A stretch of DNA of 64,000 nt. Source: Rutpela maculata (lineage: Eukaryota; Arthropoda; Insecta; Coleoptera; Cerambycidae). Each line of letters starts with the position of its first letter. Position 1 is the stretch's first letter. The notes below the pieces were generated by a model that was not told the origin of the DNA, did no database searches, and saw only the letters and a program-made list of their open reading frames with translations. Of the stretch, positions 56,255 to 64,000 are shown piece by piece. The stretch lies in assembly GCA_936432065.2 (NCBI GenBank), contig OW386287.2, forward strand, positions 186,681,729 through 186,745,728, in the 5' to 3' direction. Made by a program: the position numbers and the translations under genes.

Positions 56255-56899
56255 TACTTCCACATCCAGTGGAAGTATAGTAACGACAAAAAAATTTTTT
56301 TAAATTTTTATTGTTCAAAATACGCTTAAAATGTCATGAAACGTCGAGATTTTAAGTTTAGCGAAAAAAAATTCTGTCTGTCTGTCGGTCTGCCTGTAAC
56401 TTTTTTTGTGCGCACGTTTACTCTGGAATCGTTTAAGATATTTACTTGAAATTTGGTACACATATGTACTTTAACGAGATCTGGAACTAGATTATATTTT
56501 CATCTTGTCCCGTCGAAGGGTTGGGGAGTAAATTGGAGTAAATGGGTAAATCAAGCAGGTAAGAGTCCATAAAATTGGTATTAAGTATATACAAGAGAAG
56601 CTAAGGTCTCAAAAATTTTTGGAATTAGCCACCCCCACCCCCTTATTAAAGGGGATGAAAAAAAATGTGATTTAGTGTATGTACAAGAACCAAAAACCTC
56701 AAAATATTTTCTTACTTCATCCATTCCCACTATCACCACCCCCACCCTACTACCGTTGTAGGGTATCGTTTTATGGGTTTTTGGGGTAGAGGATTTCAAA
56801 TATTATATTATTAAAGTTCCATAAACAATTATTTCCACATACAAAGTTTTTTCGTTGTGAGTGACTTGGATAGAGAATCTGGATGTGGAAGTAGTGCGG
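56255..56899 (-). mobile_element. HINE family 1, copy C7 (complete)
   Basis: On the minus strand it begins after an A-run with CCGCACTACTTCCACATCCAG-type sequence and ends in hairpin ACTTCCAC-TGGAT-GTGGAAGTA (plus 56255-56278). The microsatellite on the plus strand is TCTGTCTGTCTGTCGGTCTG at ~56372. It lacks the ~12 bp TGCCCAAGGAAT present in C1 and C3. Confidence 0.78.
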
Positions 56900-56989
56900 T
56901 TTTTTTAATTTGTGGAGCTGCGTAATTGCATGGTAAATTTAACCGAAATCCACTGTTGCTGGAAGTATGTGCGTTACTGCATACCATAC

Positions 56990-57397
56990 CAGTGTTGCCA
57001 GCATTGCATTGTTTTTCGGGCTAAATCCTAGTATAAATTGGGGCTAGATTGAAGAAAAACGGGCTAAAATTAGAAAATCAAACATAACTAGAAGTAGGTA
57101 AAAAACTAGATAGACCCAGTCTAAAATGGGCTACGAGAGGAGGAACTCAAATTTTATTTTTAAGAGTGGGAGGATGCTGCGACGAATATTTTTGACGAGG
57201 GGGGGAGGGAGACCCTGCGGCGAATTTTTTGATGAGCAAGGAAAAAAATTACGGCAAATATTATTTTTATGAACAGGAAGAGGGGGACACTGAGGCGATC
57301 GCTAAAACATGCTAGATTTCGCAGCGTGGTGCTAACGTGCTAAAGGTTGCAAAAAGGGGCTAGTAAATGCACAAACGGGCTGACTCTGGCAACACTG
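56990..57397. mobile_element. hAT MITE with CAGTGTTGCCAG ends
   Basis: CAGTGTTGCCAG and CTGGCAACACTG form exact ends. The flanks TACCATAC (56982-56989) and TGCCACAC (57398-57405) agree at 6 of 8 bases, a decayed duplication. The interior has repeated GGGCTA words and GAC-GAGG-GGAGG stretches. Confidence 0.82.
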
Positions 57398-57796
57398 TGC
57401 CACACCGAAAATGGCGCTATTCAACTGACGAACTGATCTGAGGCATGCCTTCAAGGATGTGTCACGTGCGCTACATGCATGCACTGTAGCGCATATACCG
57501 CGTGTAATTTCCCATTAGGCATGTACATTCACGTAGCGCGAAAGATATGACAACACTGATGCCGTAAATTCCTCCGTCGGGCGGAGCATCCCAGAGCTCT
57601 GTTATTTCATTTCAGCCAGCTGGCACGCGCGATGTTGTAATTTTACTCCCTATGCCAAGCGCCCCGCTACACGCACGGTATCTAACGCATGTAAAACACA
57701 AGTATGGACATTGCTTGGCTTGTGACCGATATGATGTGCGTCCTCACATTTTTTCTTAAAAATCTCGCTATTTCTCACAACTATTATTTTCTGCGA
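57398..57796. other. Spacer
   Basis: Contains CACTGTAGCGCATATACCGC-like GC-rich words and a loose inverted pair around GTAGCGC. No gene. Confidence 0.4.
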
Positions 57797-58360
57797 AGGA
57801 GGGGTATCGATAAGCTACGAAAATTGACCCCTATATGACAAAAAATTTAACTATATTTTTTTTATATTTCTCATTATTTTAGTAAAATACAGGACACTAA
57901 CTTAACGCTACAATAAATTAAAAGTAAAAATGACTGGGTTTTCTTCACGAGAAAAATCGACAAACTGAGGTCAAAATGGCTTTTTTTGGAAAATTGTACC
58001 CTTTTTTTTACTATATCGAGTTTTTTTAGACGTGAGCGCATTTTTTTAGCAGTTTAATTCTTGTATTTTTATATTTGTTGACGTCTAAAGAACAACATGT
58101 AAAAAATCACCATGCTAAAAAAATGCGCTCATGTCTAAAAAAACTCGATATAATAAAAAAAGCCATTTTGACCTCAGTTTGTCGATTTTTCTCGTGAAGA
58201 AAACGTAGTCATTTTTACTTTTAATTTATTGTAGCGTTAAGTTAGTGTCCTGTATTTTACTAAAATAATGAGAAATATAAAAAAAAATATATAGTTAAAT
58301 TTTTTGTCATATACCTATAGGTATATGGGTCAATTTTCCTAGCTTATCGATACTCCTCCT
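57797..58360. mobile_element. 564-bp near-perfect palindrome (foldback FB-5)
   Basis: 57797-58055 pairs with ~58095-58360 at very high identity: GGTATCGATAAGCTACG, TAAAATACAGGACACTAACT, AACGCTACAATAAATTAAAA, TTCTTCACGAGAAAAATCGA and GAGCGCATTTTTTTAGCA. One ~20-bp block (AAAATTGTACCC) is present only on the left and a TACCTATAGGTA segment only on the right. No coding capacity. Confidence 0.92.
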
Positions 58361-59220
58361 TTACCTTTAATGTGCAACTTCCTGTTGAGTATGAGTAGTC
58401 GTAGAAAAAGTACAGTATTCTACTCGCGTATAATAGCTATTACTCACCTCTCGAGTGATATCTAATATACCATTTTTTCACTTTTTTACTTTTTTTAAAT
58501 TATTATTACCATAAACATGTGGTCCGGGAGGTAGCGTCAAATTTAATCACATTATTTCAACAAAGCTCATTTTTTCAGTACAGATTGTTTTTTCATTGCT
58601 TATCGAAGAATCGGGTGTCAGCTACTTCAAACGCGGAGATTAAGGGCGTGGGAGGCTGCGCATCCGGTAAAATAATTTCGTTTTTCGCGTCAATCCAACA
58701 AGGTTACTAAACTACAAATAGTTTATTTATGTAATATAAATGAAAAAAAAAATGTGTCAGCTGCATAGGGTAAGGAGCGAAGGTTGTCAACTGCCCTAGT
58801 CAATATGTATGAAAAACACGTGAAAATGCGTTATTTCAACAAAGCTGAAATTCATTTATATGATAGTTCACGATATAAAAAAGAATTAAAAAGTGTCAGC
58901 TGACAATACCATGGGACAAAACCTCTCAGCTAGGCCTTTTTAAGTGTACCGCAGCGTCCAGGCGCTCACCGCGCGCGGTATCTTTAATGCCCCAGCTAAC
59001 GTATTATTTCATTCTTTTAACCAACCTCAATTTCAAGTTTTTCTCAACACAGACTAATGAAATACTCTATTTTACGCCTGCTGATATCGTTTTTCGCATA
59101 TGAAACTTGTAAGAAAATCATATTTATATCAAATATTAGATAATCATATTATGCACAAATAGTAACAAAGTATTTTATAAGTAATACATTTATCGATGCT
59201 CAAATGTCGATATTCTGTAT

Positions 59221-59880
59221 TTGAAACAACAGGAGGCATGTTTTTTAATACATAACATTTTTCAACACGCACCTGAAAACTTGGAAGAGAATTTTACTAA
59301 TCTGAAGGAATTTGTTTGTCAGATGTACGGTTCTAAAAGAATCAAAAATATTAATCTCGTACGCGTAGCTACTTTCATGAAGGCGTATAATGTCAATCAG
59401 AAAGAAGGTGTCTTGAGGATTGACCAGAATTTCGAAGAATCCATGTTACCTTCATGTAAGACATAATTGAAACAGCATTTTTTGCGAATTTCTTACATTG
59501 CTCAATTGTGGAGTCATGCATATCTTCATACGCAAAGTTTGTCTTTGCCAACTGATTATGGATGGGAAGAACACGATGAGAAGTATATTTTTAAGTGGTT
59601 TCAAGGCGATCAATTACCGAAAATTGAAAATATCATAAATGGTATCCTATGCATAAAATCTTTTACTTCTACATGAATTCTCCTTTATTCACTTCAATAA
59701 TTCTCAATATTTTTCGGCAGATATTTGTGAAGACGAAAATGAGAACGATGACGCTCGATAATCTGAGGAAAATCTAGATTTGGAAGACCTTACAGATAGC
59801 ACTTCCGAAGAGGAAGATAATTTAGATACAGCAGTGAGAGTGATTCATATGAGAATTAATTTGTTTTATTCGTATTGAAT
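59221..59880 (+). pseudogene. Remnant of the same unrecognised transposon protein, with a likely intron
   Basis: The frame gives NLEENFTNLKEFVCQMYGSK, then NINLVRVATFMKAYNVNQKE and MLPSCKT. After an in-frame TAA it continues QHFLRISYIAQLWSHAYL, then PTDYGWEEHDEKYIFKWFQG and DQLPKIENIIN. A GT at 59642 and AG at 59719-59720 bound a 79-bp candidate intron whose phase joins IIN to DICEDENENDDAR. A stop follows, then an acidic tail (LEDLTDSTSEEEDNLDTAV). The VR-x-F-K, LP-C, LR-x-YIA-x-W and YGW order parallels the fragment at 19.3 kb. Family unnamed; the copy is dead because of two stops. Confidence 0.55.
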
Positions 59881-60143
59881 GTGCCAAAATAATAGAAATA
59901 TTAAGATTTTTATATTGATTCTCATTATTTAATCCTCACTATTCTCAATTAATGATTAGTATTCTCTAATGTGTATGTCTAATATTTCATCCAAATATGA
60001 TTTTCTTTCAAGTCTCATACGTTAACTGGGGCATTAAAGATACCGCGCGCGGTGAGCACCTAAAAGGCCTAGCTGACAGGTTTTGTCCCACAGTATTATC
60101 AGCTGACACTTTTTAATTGTTTTTTTTTTATATCGCAAACTAT

Positions 60144-60320
60144 ACGTAAGCCAAAAAGGGTAGTCAGTAGAGGAATGCGAGTACGGGCTCCTAAAAGTGG
60201 AGCGGCACGTGTTTAGAATACGTATAATATGGCAGTGTGCGCCGGCTGAGAGCGGGCCGCTCCACTTTTAAGAGCCCGTACTCGCATTCCTCTCTACTGA
60301 CTACACTTCTTGGCTTACGT
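60144..60320. mobile_element. 177-bp MITE, almost entirely palindromic
   Basis: TAAGCCAAAAAGGGTAGTCA then GTAGAGGAATGCGAGTACGG and CTAAAAGTGGAGCGG pair with 60265-60318. The flanking FB-6 arm reads AACTATCATATAAATG uninterrupted on the other side (58855-58880 complement), placing the insertion exactly with a 2-3 bp TA/TAT duplication. Confidence 0.85.
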
Positions 60321-60538
60321 ATATCATATAAATGAATTTCAGCTTTGTTGAAATAACGAGTTTTCAAGTGTTTTCATATCTATTGACTAGGACAGCTGAC
60401 AACCTTCGCTCCCTACCCTATGCAGCTGACACATTTTTTTTTAAATTTATATTACATAAATAAACTATTTATAGTTTTGTAGCTTTATTGGATTGACGCA
60501 AAAAACAAAATTATTTTACCAAATGCGCAGCTCTTAAT

Positions 60539-60566
60539 CTCCACGGTCGCGTCAGCGACCGTGGAG
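60539..60566. repeat. Perfect 12-bp GC-rich hairpin
   Basis: CTCCACGGTCGC, loop GTCA, then the exact complement. It lies in the right arm of FB-6 and has no counterpart in the left arm. Confidence 0.85.
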
Positions 60567-60658
60567 ACCTATTTTAGTTGTTTTTCGAAAGAAAACTAAC
60601 TTTAAAAAACAAAGGAGTCGTGTGGAAATGACGCATAAAATATTGACGCTACCTCCCA

Positions 60659-62140
60659 GAGTAATACGTTTCACGTACAAAAATAATAATGAAAAAAAGT
60701 ACATTTTTTAACAGTCGAATGAAATTTGTTCAAGTGAACGTTCGAAATTTCAGGTATATTTATTTGTTGGGTGTAATAAATAGCAACTTCGTGAAAAATA
60801 TTAATATTAATGAGAAATAAATCTCTTTAGGATTACATTCTGCATAATAACATGAATAAAATAAGGGCACAAAGAAAGTAAAACGTACTGACAATGGCAG
60901 ACCGGACTGGAAGTCAATTTATATAGGTCTGTAATCTACTAATTGCAATGGAGGTGCAGTAAGCATTTAGTCTCGCATTTAGTAAGAATTAGTTATATTA
61001 GTCATCATCTTTTTAATTCATTCGACCGTGTATTCTTCATGTACTTACTGCACATCAGAGTATAACCATGTATTAAAGTAGTCGAAGAAAAGGCAGATGT
61101 TTTTTACGATATTAATTTAAGTTAGTTGGTTAAGTTCGTCAATTTTCACGTAAATCAATGTTGCGAATCTCTTGATTTTTTACTACCATAATTGAGATTT
61201 TTACGCCTATGAAAAAAATATAGGTATATATACAGATTCATAGACATTTTCCTGTGGTCGTCCAGAAAGCAGACGTTTTCTGGGTGATTTTTTATCAGAA
61301 AAGGGATGCTTTACGGTTTGTTGTATTTGTCAAATACGTGAATATTTCCTGTCAGTTTTTGCATAAAAAATAGTATACCAAGTATAAAGAACGTTAAGGG
61401 ACAATTACCGGTTAAGAAAAAGTATCCTCTAGATAGGGCTAGAGATACTGCTATACTTGATAAGATGTCTCGTAAGGGAGATTTCCTATTACTATACTAG
61501 TATGAGAGGACAGTATACAACAGGGTGTCTGTCGTATACTTACAAATATTTTGCAGGATGATTTATGTTGGCTCAAAGAAGTAAAAAATCCTAATAGGTA
61601 CTTTTTAGCTCAAACCAATTTTTTGATTTAAAATTAATTAGAAATAGGCAATGTTTTCAGATTAAACAATATACAACTATAAACAAAACACGGCAGAGAC
61701 AAGGATATCTCGCTCACTTACCGTATCATTGACATTGATTTTACAGTGTTGCGACATTGTCATTTAAAAATAATGAAATAGTCTTACTTTTACCTTGTTT
61801 AATCAGTTTTGAAATGAAAACACTAACTGACATTTAATATTGACTTACTAATTGCCATTTTAGCAATTTTTCACAAATCATAATTATTTCATAGGTTTTA
61901 TTAGGGAAAGTAGGACGTCCAGGTCGGTTTTTTGAAGCTCCTCGTGCTTTACTGAAAAAATGTCACAGATCTCAGTAATTTGTCTACAAAAAAATGTATT
62001 TTAACGATGAAAACAAAAATTACCATTTTTTGATTGATTATTTAACCAGTGTAGGTAGTAGTAATTAAATTAATAGCAGTTAATTTAATTTCAATAAACA
62101 CTTAATTTATCACCTCGTTCATTACACCGTTTTATTATTT
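60659..62140. other. Gene-free stretch
   Basis: About 1.5 kb, AT-rich, nothing recognised. Confidence 0.45.
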
Positions 62141-62144
62141 ATGC

Positions 62145-62425
62145 TTAGGATCGTGGAGAGAAAATACAGGCCCGGGGGGGAAATTTTTTTGAAAATTGAT
62201 AAGCGAGATGGAGAAAAAAAAATTCTCGAAAAATTTTTTTAGTACGAAACATTTTTTGAAGAGCGATGGGAGAAATTAGAAAAAAAAATTTAGTCCGAAA
62301 TGTCTTTTGGTAGGCGGGACAAAAAAAATCAAAAAAAAAATTTTTCGATCCAAAAAATTTTTTAAACAGCGAAAACCGGGCCCCCAAAACAAACCCTGGC
62401 CCGGGAGGAAACACCCTTGCACCAC
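62145..62425. repeat. Degenerate A-rich quasi-repeat with GCCCGGG ends
   Basis: CAGGCCCGGGGGG at ~62168 and CCCTGGCCCGGGAGG at ~62394 are inverted. Between them, GCGA-GGGAGAAA-AAAAATTT-like units repeat loosely four times. The phenylalanine-rich minus-strand frame is a by-product. Possibly a decayed MITE. Confidence 0.45.
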
Positions 62426-62599
62426 CCCCCTCTCAACAGGACTGTTTATGCTATACATTTACTTTAAAACTAGATAAATTGAAAACATGGACAACATCGT
62501 ATGATTGGTAAACGACGGCATAGCCTACGGCTAAACAAGGAAGTATGAAAAACACATGAAATTTTTCCTTGAACTGCCGGCACGGCAGTGGAGGAAAGA

Positions 62600-63060
62600 G
62601 ACACCGGCAACGTTCAAATAGGTAGGGCGACACAGACGATCCAACTTGCTGGAGCCATCTCGGCATGCTTTGAAATCATTCGTAAAAGTAAGCTGGTCTG
62701 CTGGAATTTCAGCAATCTTCAAAGCGTACCGACAAGCAGGGCCGGCCTTCGAGGGAGGCGACTGTGTCCCGCACGATGCCGCCGTAGCCCAGGGGGCGCT
62801 ACGAGCCTAATAGAAGGTGCGCCACGAGCTTAATGTACTTTTTTTTTGAGTAAAATTTATGAGGGCGAAAAAATTTTGTTTTGAATTTTACACCCCCGCT
62901 CATCAATTTTAAGATGAGGACGAAAAATTTTTTTTTCTGACTTGAGAAGATTGGTTGGATCGTTTGTAGAACCCTTAAAGGGGTCTACAGATGATCCAAC
63001 TTGCTGAAGCCAACCTTGTCGGTACGTTTTGAAGATTTTGGAATTCCGGCATATTAGCCG
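62600..63060. repeat. Inverted and direct repeat pair around an inserted block
   Basis: GGAATTTCAGCAATCTTCAA and GCGTACCGACAAG at 62704-62737 recur inverted at 63014-63050. GATCCAACTTGCTGGAGCCA at 62638 recurs directly at 62993. The block between starts CAGGGCCGGCC. Ends and type unresolved. Confidence 0.45.
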
Positions 63061-63192
63061 AGATATTAGCTCAATTTTACGATTTGGCATGGCAAACTAC
63101 ATTGTAGATGTAGATTGTTTAAGAGGTCGCTTGGCCCTGAGTTGGCCTTTCTTCACCTCGACCTAAAAGGTCTTTTGTGAATTACCCTACAA

Positions 63193-63642
63193 CTAGTTGT
63201 TGCCCAGGATTTCAAGACTTTTTGCAAAGCTTGTGATTTTCCTGGAAGCTAATTTCCCTATGCCTTCAGGCGTTAATTCCGCCTGTTCTACGTACTTCAG
63301 CCTAATGCGGATTAGTACCTTGCATTCACAAAGTATATGTTTCGCAGTCTCAGTTGCAGCTTCACAGTATCTGCATTGTCGTCTTCTGCCATGCCCATGT
63401 TCTTGAGATGATATCTCAAAGGGCAATGGCCAGTTAGAAGGCTTGTGATCAGCCTTAGGTCAGTCGGACTTTTCAAGTTCGAGAAGCCTTGTGATATTCT
63501 TTGTTGAATACGTTATACTTATACCTTTTCGCTTGTCTTTGACCTGGAATATTCCTCCAGTAGGACTTCTTTTGTTCCTTTTCCCAATTTTTGACCTCCT
63601 CCGTTATGTGTCCCTTATATAAGCCACAGAACGGTTCGGGTC
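63193..63642 (-). pseudogene. RNase H-type LINE C-terminal fragment
   Basis: From ~63640 on the minus strand: NWEKEQKKSYWRNIPGQRQA, then LTSLLTGHCPLRYHLKNM in one frame and CRYCEAATETAKHILCECK with ELTPEGIGKLASRKITSFAK in another, stopping at 63193. The intact C-x2-C...H-x4-C motif is better kept than in the 52 kb copy. The upstream part is cut off by the hAT MITE at 63643. Same supergroup as 13561-16990. Confidence 0.85.
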
Positions 63643-64000
63643 CAGGGTGGCATGTTTAAAACAAAATGTTTTAAACAAAGTGTTTAAAACATGTTTAAAA
63701 CATCGCACTGTGTTTCAAACAAATGTTTAAAACATATTTAATACAAAATACTATGTTTTAAACAACTGTTTAAAACATAGTTTAAAACACAGTGCGATGT
63801 TTTAAATAAATGTATTATTTTGGAGTTTGTGGAAAAGCAAGAAAAGTGTCGATGATGGTCCATTCCGATATAGTGGTCACGTGCGCTAAACTGAGCATTT
63901 TATTTGCAGAGCGCTGTAAAATCCGTTTATGAGCGCCACCTAACATCAACTAGTAGTAGCAGACATAGTGTGCCTGACACCATTTAATTTTAGTTGAATA
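63643..64000 (+). mobile_element. hAT-type MITE, TTTAAAC-rich family, copy 3 (runs off the window)
   Basis: Starts CAGGGTGGCATGTTTAAAAC and follows copy 2 closely: the CACTGTGTTTCAAAC motif, GTCGATGATGGTCCATTCCG, TAGTAGTAGCAGACATAGTG and the TGCCTGACACCATTT segment. It is inserted in the LINE fragment. The candidate left duplication is TTCGGGTC (63635-63642); the right end is not in the window. Confidence 0.9.

Larger units (their letters stand above)
58527..60658. mobile_element. Foldback element FB-6 with coding centre
   Basis: The left arm ~58527-58995 recurs inverted at ~60020-60658: GGGAGGTAGCGTCAA ends, TTATTTCAACAAAGCTGAAA, TGTCAGCTGCATAGGG, AAGTGTCAGCTGA, AGCTAGGCCTTTT and CACCGCGCGCGGTATCTTTA. 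A MITE (60144-60320) interrupts the right arm. A spliced-looking plus-strand gene remnant occupies the centre. Confidence 0.87.

Noticed and set aside
61670..61720. CGGCAGAGACAAG...CTCGC similarity to an FB-1 arm segment near 2235
   Set aside because: The match is about 20 bp with gaps and no flanking homology. Too weak to call a fragment.
62145..62414. Phenylalanine-rich minus-strand open frame, possible membrane protein
   Set aside because: It is a translation of an A/T-rich quasi-repeat with inverted GCCCGGG ends. There is no start context or domain.

Overview
This window looks like intergenic DNA from a large, AT-rich, transposon-saturated arthropod genome, most likely an insect. The reasons are the mix of element types (Penelope-like, CR1-type and RNase H-bearing LINEs, a 5S-derived SINE, mariner, PIF/Harbinger, hAT and Helentron-like elements), protein remnants that look spliced and eukaryotic, and the absence of any operon-like or conserved host gene. 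I found no convincing host protein gene, CRISPR array, prokaryotic operon or functional RNA gene. Almost all coding sequence is the decayed remains of mobile elements.

Layout. 1-7.3 kb: a 2.4 kb foldback element (774-3191), a 5'-truncated hAT MITE (5548-5907) and a PIF/Harbinger derivative with TAA duplications (6432-7132). 7.3-9.8 kb: a second foldback containing 143-bp tandem repeats, split by a hAT MITE (7458-7906) and a Helentron-like HINE element (8893-9572). 10.5-13.5 kb: another HINE copy with a nested MITE, then a field rich in ATAAAACC words. 13.5-17.6 kb: a dead RNase H-type LINE split by a HINE, followed by another HINE. 18.3-24.7 kb: repeat modules, three TIR elements, a recent 277-bp tandem duplication, and two remnants of one unrecognised transposon-associated protein. 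26.8-31.4 kb: a mariner with a nested hAT MITE, a 651-bp TIR element, and a 1.9 kb element with perfect 8-bp duplications and a degraded gene. 33.1-36.4 kb: a foldback carrying two hAT insertions. 37.5 kb: a perfect small hAT MITE. 40.2-43.7 kb: a 5S-rRNA-derived SINE, then a foldback carrying a nearly intact CR1-type LINE. 44.9-52 kb: a deeply nested stack (foldback-like repeat, then hAT, then a TA-duplicating element and a 0.9 kb TIR element, plus a second HINE family and a retroposon). 52.2-55 kb: a LINE fragment and an internally deleted Penelope-like element. 56.2-60.7 kb: HINE, hAT MITE, a 564-bp palindrome and a coding foldback. 63.2-64 kb: a LINE fragment cut by a third copy of the first hAT MITE.

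How it fits together. The window is a record of serial insertion. Foldback arms, and the two hAT copies at 33.7 and 46.2 kb, act as built-in empty-site controls, so several insertion boundaries and target duplications can be read directly. Two HINE families share one architecture: a 5' inverted motif, a GTCY/GACA microsatellite and a 3' terminal hairpin. Three TIR or foldback elements (19.0, 23.8 and 58.5 kb) carry pieces of what looks like one unrecognised protein family. That is the best candidate here for an under-described transposon system.
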